64,000 nt of DNA. Source: Bog-756 sp963710495. GTDB taxonomy: Bacteria; Actinomycetota; Acidimicrobiia; Acidimicrobiales; RAAP-2. Location: contig CAVQAI010000009.1 of the NCBI GenBank assembly GCA_963710495.1, positions 496,001-560,000 on the forward strand. Direction: 5' to 3'. Position numbers and translations under genes: made by a program. Under the pieces are notes generated by a model. The model was not told where the DNA came from. It did no database searches and saw only the letters and a program-made list of their open reading frames with translations. Positions 24,955 through 33,333 of the stretch are shown here, piece by piece. The number at the start of each line of letters is the position of its first letter. Within the stretch, counting starts at the first letter, position 1.

Positions 24955-25984
24955 ATGCGGGCCTGGATGTCACGGGCCGCGTTGGTCGCCGTCGTGGCTC
25001 TGGCCGGCGCGCTCACCTCGTCGGCCCCGCCGACCGGGGCGGTGGTGACCCACCCGGTCGGGGCGCGACCCTCCCCCGGCTGTACTCGGGCGAGTCCGAC
25101 CCAGGACCAGCCAGAGGTACCCTTCGCCGCGGACGGGGACAACGGTGCCTACAGCCTCGAGGGCTCCGCCGCGGCCGGACCGCTGCCCGTCATCTTCGAC
25201 CTGCACGCCTACGAGGAGCCCGGACCGTTGCAGGTGACGCTGTCGGGCCTCGGACCCTACGGCCGAGCCCACGGATTCACGGTGGTCACGCCCTGGATCA
25301 CGGGTCGCCCGGTGCCCCTGTGGCACTCCGTCCCGGGAAGTCGCGACCTGGCTTGGTTCGGTGACCTGCTCAGCCACGTCGAAGCCACCTCATGCGTGGA
25401 CGAGAACCGGGTCTTCGTCACCGGCTACTCGAACGGCGCCTTCATGACGTCGCTCATCGCCTGCCGGTACTCGTCACGGGTGGCGGCGGTGGCCCCGGTG
25501 GCCGGGATCCAGGCGGACGCACCGTGCCGGACGACCCGCCCGGTTCCAGTGGTCGCCTTCCACGGCACGGCCGACCCAGCTCGCCCACTACAACGGGACG
25601 CCGTCGAAGGCCGCCGCCGACTTGCCCAGCACCGATGGCACCGGCCGGATCACCGCCGGGGAAGCGGCGCAATTCGGAACGAAAGGGATCTTCGCCAAGG
25701 GACCCTCCATACCCGCTGAAGCGGCGGCCTGGGCCAGGCGAAACGGCTGCTCGACCCGGGTCACCGCCACCCGGATCGCCGCCGACATCACGCTGCTCGC
25801 CTGGGCGTGCCCGCACCGGGCCTCGGTCGAGCTGTACCGGATCCGGGGCGGTGGCCATACCTGGCCGGGCAGCGCCGACTCGGCCGCGCTCGACAAGCTC
25901 CTCGGGGCAACCACCTTCTCCATCTCGGCCGATGCCGCCATGTGGCGCTTCTTCCGTGCCCATCCCCTCACATCGGGTCATTGA
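24955..25984 (+). pseudogene. Secreted PHB-depolymerase/feruloyl-esterase-like hydrolase, frameshift near 25576
   Basis: Starts near ATG 24955 with a signal peptide (RAALVAVVALAGALTSSA). The frame gives PVIFDLHAYEEPG, GFTVVTPW, the nucleophile region FVTGYSNGAFMTS and VVAFHGTADP. After the Asp, one extra C in GACCCAGC (about 25575-25577) shifts the frame; the other frame continues QLAHYNGTPSKAAADLPST to RGGGHTWPGS (catalytic His) and ends at 25984. The joined product, about 342 residues, matches the LpqC/esterase-PHB family. Either a single-base assembly error or a recent mutation. Confidence 0.8.
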
Positions 25985-26145
25985 CCGCCCGGGCGACGGG
26001 TCGTGCGCACGACGGCGTCCGGTGGCGGGGCGACGGCCGCCGACCGGGCGAGGGGCCGGATCGCCTTGCGGTCGGCGAGGGGCCGGACGACGAGTCGGGT
26101 GAGGGGTCGGGCCGAGGTCCGCGTCGCGCTCGGGACGCGGCCGGG

Positions 26146-27123
26146 TCAGGATGATCTGCACGGACGCCACGACCAGCACCACGGCGGTGACGATCCGCTC
26201 GCTCTTCCCCACCTCTTCGAAGACGGCGTAGATCTGGATCCCGATGGCCAGGGCCTGGGCGACGAGGGCGAGGGCGATGGCCCGCATGCCGGTGACGGGT
26301 TGGTGCCAGTCACGTGCGTATCCGGCGCCCGCACCCAGGCGGCCAGGGCGACGGCCAGCGCCCCCACCGTCCATACGAAGTCGTAGTGGCCGTCGCTGGC
26401 GACACCGCGCGCCTGCTGAACGGCGAAGCCGGCGTCGGCTGCGGCCATGGTCACGACGGCCAACCCGATGAGCAGCCACATCGCGTCGGGCTTCCAACCC
26501 AGCAGCCCGTAGACGCCGAGGATGGCGCCGATCATCAGCACGTCGAGGACGGGATAGCTGAAGTCCACCACCGTGGCCAGCAGGCTCTGGGGGCTGCCCG
26601 TGGCGATCGGCTGGACGATGAGGGCGAAGCCGGCCACGAGGACCAGCAGCGTCACCGCGATGCCGTCCATCCAGCGATGGAGCTCGAACCGCGGCACACG
26701 ATGCTGGATCAGATAGACGATGCCGGCCACGAAGGCCGGATACCACAGGAGCCAGAGGACGTCGGCGAAGGTGGGATACGGCGGGTTCGGGTTACCGCTG
26801 TAGGCCAGGCTCCAGGCGATCGTCCCCAGGGTCCAGGTGACCATGCCGCCGCCGAAGCAGAACCAGGCCCGGCGATGGGCGGGAACCGCCACGGCGCGCA
26901 CGACCACGAGCACCGACGCCAGGGCCAGGACGAGGTCGTGGATCCAGACCTCGTACAGCTGGGCCGGACCACCCAGTTGGAACAGCTCGTTGACCGCCTC
27001 CAGAGTGGTGAGCACGACCAGCACCACCCACACCGCAGTCAAGCCGGGCGAGGCCAGGAGCCCCACGGCCGGGTCGTCGGCCCGGTGCACCGGGCTCCGG
27101 CGGCGTCGCACCCCGACTCTCAC
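26146..27123 (-). pseudogene. Multi-pass membrane protein, orphan sensor region, frameshift near 26320
   Basis: GTG start at 27123 after GAAGAGGG. At least eight hydrophobic segments; SLAYSGNPNPPYPTFADVLW resembles the N-terminal seven/eight-helix region found ahead of GGDEF/EAL domains in actinobacteria, but no such output domain follows. The reading is good to AAWVRAPDT, then the family-like hydrophobic segment GMRAIALALVAQALAIGI is found in a different frame, so about one base is missing near 26315-26325. The second frame runs past 26146 without an early stop, antisense to the esterase, so the true 3' end is unclear. Confidence 0.65.
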
Positions 27124-27171
27124 CCCTCTTCGGTCCTCACCACGTCGTCCTCCACCGCGAAATGCAAGCGG

Positions 27172-28284
27172 TCAGCCGAGCGAGAGCACGCCGCGGATGA
27201 GGCGGCCGTCGCGCATGTCCTGATAACCCTCATTGATCCCTTCGAGCGGGTAGGAGCTGGTCACCATGGCGTCGAGGTCGAGCAGGCCGTCGCGGTAGAG
27301 GCCGAGCAGCTGCGGCACGTCCGCCTCGGGCCGCGACGATCCGAAGATGGAGCCGACCAGCTCCTTCTCCATCACCATGAGGTCGAGCATGCTGATGGTG
27401 ACCGCCGACTCCGTCCAGGGATGGACGTTCGTGACCACCACCCGTCCCCGCTTGGCGGCCAGGGCCATGATCGATGCCATGAGCTCGCCGCGGCCGACCG
27501 ACATGGTGCAGATGACCCGGTGGCACATGCGTCCCGACGTCATCTCCTGGATGAGGTCGAAGGCGTCGTCGATGCTGGACGCGGTGTCGGTCGCCCCGAA
27601 TTCCCGGGCGCGCTCTCGCTTGAAGGCCACCGGATCCACCGCCACGATCCTCCGTGCTCCTGCCATCCGGGCGCCCTGGATGGCGGCGGCGCCCACCCCT
27701 CCGGCGCCGAGCACGGCGACCACATGTCCGGGCTGGACCCCTGCCCGGTGGACGGCCGAGCCCCAGCCGGTGCTCACACAGCAGGCCACCAGGCAGGCCC
27801 GCTCCAGGGGCAGGTCGGAATCGATCCTGATGAAGGAGCGCTCGTGGCTGACGGTGTGGCGAGCGAAGGTGCCGAGCATGCAGAAGATGCGCAGATCCTC
27901 GCCCCGGGCATGGTGACGGGCGGTCTTGTCGGTGACCTGCCAACCGTCGGCGATGTACATCCCCATGTCACAGAGCCCCTGATGACCGTCGATACAGGCC
28001 GGGCAGTGCCCGCACGGCGGTAGAAAGCTGGCCACGACGTGATCGCCCGGCGCCAGGGTGGTCACCCCCGGTCCCACCTCCTCGACCACACCGGCTCCTT
28101 CGTGGCCTCCGATCATCGACCCGAGAAAGGGCATGTCGCCGGTCAGGAAGTGCTCGTCGGAATGGCAGAGGCCCGACGCCACCAACCGCACCAGGACCTC
28201 ATGCTCCTTGGGCGGGTCGAGCTCGATCGACTCGACCTCCCAGGCCCGCCCGGGCTCCCAGAGCACAGCCGCCTCGGTCTTCAC
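27172..28284 (-). CDS. NDMA-dependent-type zinc alcohol dehydrogenase
   Basis: 370 residues, GTG start. Catalytic zinc motifs SGLCHSDEHFLTGDMPF and GGHEGAGVVEEVG, full structural zinc lobe C-x2-C-x2-C-x7-C (PPCGHCPACIDGHQGLC), and nucleotide loop VLGAGGVGAAAIQGAR. The DMGMYIADGWQ and CCVSTGWGSAV segments are typical of the actinobacterial class III-like enzymes that keep a tightly bound nicotinamide and need an external acceptor (mycofactocin in vivo, NDMA in vitro). No mycofactocin genes are in view. Monocistronic. Confidence 0.9.
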   Translation of the reverse strand: MKTEAAVLWEPGRAWEVESIELDPPKEHEVLVRLVASGLCHSDEHFLTGDMPFLGSMIGGHEGAGVVEEVGPGVTTLAPGDHVVASFLPPCGHCPACIDGHQGLCDMGMYIADGWQVTDKTARHHARGEDLRIFCMLGTFARHTVSHERSFIRIDSDLPLERACLVACCVSTGWGSAVHRAGVQPGHVVAVLGAGGVGAAAIQGARMAGARRIVAVDPVAFKRERAREFGATDTASSIDDAFDLIQEMTSGRMCHRVICTMSVGRGELMASIMALAAKRGRVVVTNVHPWTESAVTISMLDLMVMEKELVGSIFGSSRPEADVPQLLGLYRDGLLDLDAMVTSSYPLEGINEGYQDMRDGRLIRGVLSLG

Positions 28285-28360
28285 CCCCCTCCCCCCAGGG
28301 TTCCTTCCGAGACCCGCCCGCTATCGCCGGCCATGTCGGCCGCGGGTGACGTCGGTTCCG

Positions 28361-29746
28361 TCACGGCGCGAAGTTGATGGGCAGCTGGCGGGATTCCGAG
28401 GGATCGGTCGAGCTGCCGTTGTTGACCACGATGGAGCAGCCCGGGTGGGCGGCGTCGCAGGTCCCGTTCCCGACGGCGCCCACGATCACTTTGAGGGTCA
28501 GGGACCCGCTTCCGGTGGGGTCCGGATGGAGGACCTTGGCGTTCGTGAACGAGCAGCCGGCCGAGGAGGCGGTGGCGATGTCGAATTTCGAGCATTGGAG
28601 GACGTTGACCACCTCTCCCGGGGTGTAGCCGCTCCACCGGACGGTGACGGTTTGGCCGTTGGACAGGTCGGTGTCGGGCGTGACGGCGGCACGCAGGTCG
28701 ACGACCGGCGCCGGTGGCACGGGAAGGGTCGACGTCGACCCGACCGCGCCGTCGAAGGACACCGTCGTCACCCCGGACCGACGCGTGTCGGACAGGCGGA
28801 CGGCGGCGGCCGCATCATGGCGGAGGTACGCGTCGAAGAAGTCCGTGCTGATGCGGATCACGGCGGCTGACGAGGGGGACGCCAGTCCGGCTGCCGCACC
28901 GTGAGACCCGCCCCGGATGGTGACCAGACCCTTCGGGCCCAGCGCCTGGTTGTAGACGAGAACCCCGGCCCGGTAGGGGACCAGCTCGTCGGCCGTGCCG
29001 TGGACAAGCAGGAGTGGAGGTGCCGCGGGGAAGTCGTACGCCCCGGACGGGAATCCCTCGGTCGTCCCCGCCATCACCACCGCCGCCTTCACCCGGGGGT
29101 CGCGACAGCAGGTGTTGGCCACCAGGCCGAGGGTCGTGATGGCACCGTTCGAGTGGCCGGCCGCACCGATCTCGCCGGAATTCACCAGCCCGGCGAGGGG
29201 CCCCGAGGTGGCCGCCGCCTGAGTGACCGAATCGATGACGTAGCTCATGTCCGCGGGCTGGTTGATGACGTCACCGGCATCGGGGCCGCCCGGGGTGATG
29301 CTGCTCGAGAGGGGGAACCTCGGCGCCGCCACGACGAAACCGGCCGACGCCCAACTGGAGAGCAGCGAGGTGTAGTCGTTCGGTGACCCGCCGAGCCCGT
29401 GGCCGAAGACGATCAACGGGTACGGGCCTCCCGACCGGTCCGGTGCCGCCCCGGCCTCGACCGCCGACCGGGAGGTCCGCTGGGCCGGGTAGAAGATGGT
29501 GGTCACCAAGGTCCGGGCGGGCTGAGCGGCCGAGGGCCCCCAGGCCGGCGTCGTCCGGTGCGTATCCACGAACGTGTCGGTGACCACCCCGACACCGTGC
29601 GGCCCCGGAGGCGACTGGGAGGCGGTCACCACGGCCGGCGATGACGAGCAGGCGGCGGCCAGGGCGAGCGGTACGAGCCCGACGCCCAGCCCCGTTGCCC
29701 GCCGCGCTGGATGACGAGAACTTCCCGGAGTCCCACGGAGAAACAC
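28361..29746 (-). CDS. Exported alpha/beta hydrolase with neocarzinostatin-like C-terminal domain
   Basis: About 461 residues if GTG 29746 is used; the start is uncertain because no strong ribosome-binding site is seen, but it gives a charged n-region followed by LGVGLVPLALAAAC, a signal with a possible lipobox Cys. Residues 80-330 are a dienelactone-hydrolase/chlorophyllase-like fold: YPLIVFGHGLGGSPNDY, nucleophile GAAGHSNGAITT, VHGTADELVPY, GGSHGAAAG. Residues about 350-461 resemble the neocarzinostatin family: LSNGQTVTVRWSGYTPGEVV, LQC...AGC and GTCDAAHPGCSIVV Cys pairs. The fusion is unusual. Confidence 0.82.
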   Translation of the reverse strand: MFLRGTPGSSRHPARRATGLGVGLVPLALAAACSSSPAVVTASQSPPGPHGVGVVTDTFVDTHRTTPAWGPSAAQPARTLVTTIFYPAQRTSRSAVEAGAAPDRSGGPYPLIVFGHGLGGSPNDYTSLLSSWASAGFVVAAPRFPLSSSITPGGPDAGDVINQPADMSYVIDSVTQAAATSGPLAGLVNSGEIGAAGHSNGAITTLGLVANTCCRDPRVKAAVVMAGTTEGFPSGAYDFPAAPPLLLVHGTADELVPYRAGVLVYNQALGPKGLVTIRGGSHGAAAGLASPSSAAVIRISTDFFDAYLRHDAAAAVRLSDTRRSGVTTVSFDGAVGSTSTLPVPPAPVVDLRAAVTPDTDLSNGQTVTVRWSGYTPGEVVNVLQCSKFDIATASSAGCSFTNAKVLHPDPTGSGSLTLKVIVGAVGNGTCDAAHPGCSIVVNNGSSTDPSESRQLPINFAP

Positions 29747-29884
29747 GGTCGATTCGATCCGATCTTCGTCGTCGGGGCCCGAGACTACCCAGTCCCCGGC
29801 GATTCGCGCTCCTCGGCCGCTCACCGACGGCGAGGTGTCGCGGTGCACTCGTCCGACGCCGGACGGAAGGGGTACCGTCGGGAC

Positions 29885-30859
29885 ATGTCTGTGATCATCG
29901 GCGAAGACGATGCCCATCTCGATGCCCTGGCCGGCCGGCGAACGGCGGTGGTCGGGTACGGCAACCAGGGCCGCTCGTGGGCCCTCAACCTGCGGGACTC
30001 GGGCGTCGACGTCATGGTCTGCGTGCGGGCCGACCCCACCAGGGATGCCGCCGAGGCCGACGGGTTCGCCACCTGCAGCCTCGACGAGGCCAACGCGGCC
30101 GACGTGATCTGCCTGCTGGTCCCCGATGACGTCATCCCCGCCCTCCCGCTCGCCCCCCGCCCCGACGCCACCGTGATCGTGGCCAGCGGCTACACGCTCG
30201 CCTTCGGCCGCCTCGATCCGGCCTGCGACGTCGGGATGGTGGCCCCCCGTATGCTCGGGCCCGAGGTCCGGCGGTGCTATCTCGAAGGTGTCGGGTTCAT
30301 CACCGCCGTCGGGGTCCACCGCGACGTGACCGGGTCGGCGCGTGCGCGGGTCCTGGCGGTGGCCAAAGCCATCGGCGGCCTGCGCCAAGGCGCCCTCGAG
30401 CTCACCGCCGAGCAGGAGGCCGTGCTCGACCTGGCCGTCGAGCAGGCCCTCTCACCCGTGCTCCGGCGGGTCAGCGAATCCTTCGTCCAGGTCATGCTGG
30501 AGCGAGGCATTCCCATCGAGGCGATCGTCACCGAACTGGTCCTCTCGGGCGAAGTCGAGCGAACCTACCGGCTGGTGCGACTGGAAGGGGGCGCCGCCCA
30601 GACCACCTACCATTCGCCCACCAGCCAGTACGGGCAGCTGTCGCGGGCCGATCGTTACCGACACCTCGATATCGCCGCAACGATGCGCGAACTGGTGGAC
30701 GACATCGCCACCGGCCGGTTCGCCGACGAGTGGGATGCCGAGCGGGACGCCGGCTACCCGAACCTCACCGAGCTGCGGGACAAGGCGATGGCGCCCGCCG
30801 TCCTCGCCTTCGAGGAGGATCTGCGCCTGAAGCTGGGAGAACGCCGGGCCCGGACGTGA
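29885..30859 (+). CDS. IlvC (ketol-acid reductoisomerase)-like protein with altered active site
   Basis: 324 residues from ATG 29885. The N-terminal Rossmann domain has VVGYGNQGRSWALNLRDSG, the KARI NADPH motif, and the C-terminal knotted domain retains D182-L-x-x-E186-Q (as in DLFGEQ) and HSPTSQYG where IlvC has SNTAEYG. The canonical APKxPGH stretch reads APRMLGPEV, losing Lys and His, and the second Glu pair is spaced differently (E217, E223). It is therefore probably a paralogue with another substrate and not the branched-chain amino acid enzyme. No ilv genes surround it. Confidence 0.78.
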   Translation: MSVIIGEDDAHLDALAGRRTAVVGYGNQGRSWALNLRDSGVDVMVCVRADPTRDAAEADGFATCSLDEANAADVICLLVPDDVIPALPLAPRPDATVIVASGYTLAFGRLDPACDVGMVAPRMLGPEVRRCYLEGVGFITAVGVHRDVTGSARARVLAVAKAIGGLRQGALELTAEQEAVLDLAVEQALSPVLRRVSESFVQVMLERGIPIEAIVTELVLSGEVERTYRLVRLEGGAAQTTYHSPTSQYGQLSRADRYRHLDIAATMRELVDDIATGRFADEWDAERDAGYPNLTELRDKAMAPAVLAFEEDLRLKLGERRART

Positions 30860-30900
30860 CCATCCGCCGATCGCCGAGATCAGGGGGTTACTGTGGCCCC

Positions 30901-31143
30901 ATGGCCAGGCGCCCGGCGAGCGTGGGGGAACGGCGATCCTGGTCGGATCCGTCTCTCATCTTCAGCGACACGCAGCGGGTCGACCTGTTCGACGACCCGC
31001 GCTGGGAAACGTCGCCCCCGGCGGCGCGGACATCGCCATCCCGGTCCTCGCTGCGGCGGCCATCGTCGTTGCGCCGGGCGGCCGGTCGGATCCTCCCGTT
31101 CCGGCGCGCCAAGCGGGGCCGGCACAGCCTCCAGCGCCACTGA
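30901..31143 (+). CDS. Small basic hypothetical protein
   Basis: An 80-residue open frame from ATG 30901 with a Ser/Arg-rich C-terminal half (SRSSLRRPSSLRRAAGRILP) and net strong positive charge. The N-terminal half SLIFSDTQRVDLFDDPRWE looks protein-like. No recognised family, weak ribosome-binding site. It sits 41 bp after the IlvC-like gene. It could be a small nucleic-acid-binding or membrane-peripheral protein, or a chance frame. Confidence 0.35.
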   Translation: MARRPASVGERRSWSDPSLIFSDTQRVDLFDDPRWETSPPAARTSPSRSSLRRPSSLRRAAGRILPFRRAKRGRHSLQRH

Positions 31144-31248
31144 CGAGGGCTCTCCCGAGCGCACTGAGTGCACTGAGCGAGCCCCGGCACCCGGCACGGT
31201 GGTCGACCCCCGGCCTATCGTGGTAGCTCGATCGTCCCGGGGGTGCCC

Positions 31249-32439
31249 ATGACCGAGGTCTCTGAGTCCGAGCTGACCGCGTCCGTCTTCTCGCCGGACG
31301 TGGCCGACGACCCGCATCCGACCTACCGCCGGATACGGAGTGAGTGCCCGGTGGCACGGAGCACCATGGGAGAAGCGCCGGTGGTGTTGATCAGCCGCTA
31401 CGAGGACGTGAACTGGGCCCTCCGCCATCCCGAATACTTCACCTCGGCAGGCGGCAGCCTCAACCTCGGCGAGCAGCCCCTCATCCCGCTCGAATTCGAT
31501 CCACCGGAGCACACCAAGTACCGGCGCTTGCTCAGCCCGGAGTTCGTACCGCGGGAGATCACCAAGCTCGAGCCGGAGATGCGCCGGATCGTCCGCGGCC
31601 TGATCGAGGGTGTCGCCGGCCGGGGAAGCTGCGACTTCCACGAGGAGATCGCCACCCCGTTGCCCTCGCAGATCTTCCTCGCCCTCATGGGACTGCCCCG
31701 CCAGGACCTGCCCCGCTTCCTCCGCTGGCGGGACGACTCGATCCGCCCCGACGTCGAGCCGGGGGACTTCGAAGGCGCCCAGCGCATCCGGGCCCAGACC
31801 GCCCGCGAGATCAGCGACTACTTTCGCCAGACCATCGCAGACCTGCGCGAGCACCCGAGCAACACGTTGCTCTCGCGCATCGTCCACTCGACCATCGAGG
31901 GCAGGGCGCTGACCGAGGCCGAGCTGCTCGGTATCAGCCACCTGCTCCTGTTGGGCGGGCTCGACACCGTGACCGCCACCCTCGACTGCATGGTCGCCTA
32001 TCTGGCCGACCACCCGGAACAGCGCCGGCGGCTCGTCGACGACCCGTCCCTCATCCCGGCCGCCGTCGAAGAGCTGCTCCGTTGGCTGACACCGGTGATG
32101 GTCATCCCGCGCTCCATCAAACAGGACGTCGAGATGGGCGCGGTGGAGCTCAAAGCCGGTGACGGGGTGATGCTGGTCATCGGCGCGGCCAACGGCGACG
32201 AGTCCGAGTTCACCGACCCCGAGGTCGACTTCGATCGCCATCCGAACCGGCACGTCGCCTTCGGCGGGAGCAACCATTCATGCCTGGGAGCGCACCTCGC
32301 CCGCTTGGAGCTGCGGGTCGCCATCGAGGAGCTACATCGCCGGATCCCCGACTACCGCGTGCCGGAAGGAGTCGAGGTCCACTTCTCGCCCGGCATCCGC
32401 CAGGCCGACCACCTGCCGCTCGAATTTCCCCCCTCGTAG
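31249..32439 (+). CDS. Cytochrome P450
   Basis: About 396 residues from ATG 31249 after a G-run (GTG 31243 alternative). Soluble bacterial P450: I-helix LLLGGLDTVTATLD, K-helix E-x-x-R in EELLRWLTP, and heme loop FGGSNHSCLGAHLAR with the axial Cys. The I-helix oxygen-binding pair is G-x-D-T, as in CYP-family members that hydroxylate terpenes or steroids. No ferredoxin is adjacent; the nearest is at 43.1 kb. Convergent with the SDR gene, one base between stops. Confidence 0.93.
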   Translation: MTEVSESELTASVFSPDVADDPHPTYRRIRSECPVARSTMGEAPVVLISRYEDVNWALRHPEYFTSAGGSLNLGEQPLIPLEFDPPEHTKYRRLLSPEFVPREITKLEPEMRRIVRGLIEGVAGRGSCDFHEEIATPLPSQIFLALMGLPRQDLPRFLRWRDDSIRPDVEPGDFEGAQRIRAQTAREISDYFRQTIADLREHPSNTLLSRIVHSTIEGRALTEAELLGISHLLLLGGLDTVTATLDCMVAYLADHPEQRRRLVDDPSLIPAAVEELLRWLTPVMVIPRSIKQDVEMGAVELKAGDGVMLVIGAANGDESEFTDPEVDFDRHPNRHVAFGGSNHSCLGAHLARLELRVAIEELHRRIPDYRVPEGVEVHFSPGIRQADHLPLEFPPS

Positions 32440-32440
32440 G

Positions 32441-33289
32441 TCAGAGCGGCCGGGCGGCGGCCGGATCCACCGGCGCCGACAATCCCAGCAGCTCGGTCAC
32501 CCCGTGATCCCGGCCGGCCGTATAGCCGCCATCCACCGTCAGGGCATGGCCGGTGATGAAGGATGCGTCGTCCGACAGGAGGAACGCCACCGCCCCGGCG
32601 ATCTCGTCGGGCCGGCCCAGACGGTGCAACTTGTGCTCGGCGATGACGTCGGTCTTGATGTCCTCCAGCCCAGGACCGCTGAACACGGCGCGCAGCATCG
32701 GCGTGTCGATGAATCCCGGGCACACCGTGTTCACCCTGATGCCGCGCCCGGCGTAGTCGATGGCCATGCTCCGGGTCAGCAGGACGGTGCCGCCCTTGGA
32801 GGCGCTGTAGGCGCTGCCGCCGGCCGTCCCCTCGAGCCCCTCGACGCTGGCCAGGGTGACGACGGCGCCCTGGGGACCGTCGACCGAAGGGCGGTCCAGC
32901 ATCGACTCGATCACGTGTTTCGCCACGAGATAGGTGCCGGTCAGGTTGACCCGGAGTACCCGCTCCCACTCACTCTCGGGGAGCATGTGCACCGGACCGC
33001 CGCCGGCGACCCCGGCGGCGTGCACGACGCCGTCGATACGGCCCCCGAAGTGGGCCGCCGCTTGGACCAACCCGGCGACCGAGCCCTCGTCAGCCACGTC
33101 CACCGGCCGGAAATCGCAGATCCCGTCGGCCGGGGGCCACCCCGGGCCATCCGGCGGGTCGGCGGGCAGGCCGGCGATGTCCGCCCCCATCACCCGCGAA
33201 CCCTCCTCGAGCAGCCGGCGGGCACAGGCCCACCCGATCCCCGATGCCGCCCCGGTCACGACGAAGCACCGGTCCTTCAGGCCGTTCAT
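32441..33289 (-). CDS. Short-chain dehydrogenase/reductase
   Basis: 282 residues from ATG 33289. TGAASGIGWACARRL (nucleotide site), CDFRPVDVAD, VHAAGVAG, catalytic VVTLASVEG Ser and YSASKGG Tyr-Lys, then VNTVCPGFIDTPM and ITGHALTVDGGY. Second gene of an operon after the Zn-alcohol dehydrogenase (44 bp), so likely oxidises or reduces the same alcohol/ketone pathway intermediate. Confidence 0.9.
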   Translation of the reverse strand: MNGLKDRCFVVTGAASGIGWACARRLLEEGSRVMGADIAGLPADPPDGPGWPPADGICDFRPVDVADEGSVAGLVQAAAHFGGRIDGVVHAAGVAGGGPVHMLPESEWERVLRVNLTGTYLVAKHVIESMLDRPSVDGPQGAVVTLASVEGLEGTAGGSAYSASKGGTVLLTRSMAIDYAGRGIRVNTVCPGFIDTPMLRAVFSGPGLEDIKTDVIAEHKLHRLGRPDEIAGAVAFLLSDDASFITGHALTVDGGYTAGRDHGVTELLGLSAPVDPAAARPL

Positions 33290-33333
33290 GCTGTCTCCAT
33301 TCTCCTGGTCACCGGCCGGGGCGCGATCGCTCG

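Noticed and set aside
25454..26140. Continuation of the membrane protein antisense to the esterase
   Set aside because: The frame stays open but the residues are Arg/Pro/Gly-rich and not membrane-like; only the part upstream of about 26150 looks real.
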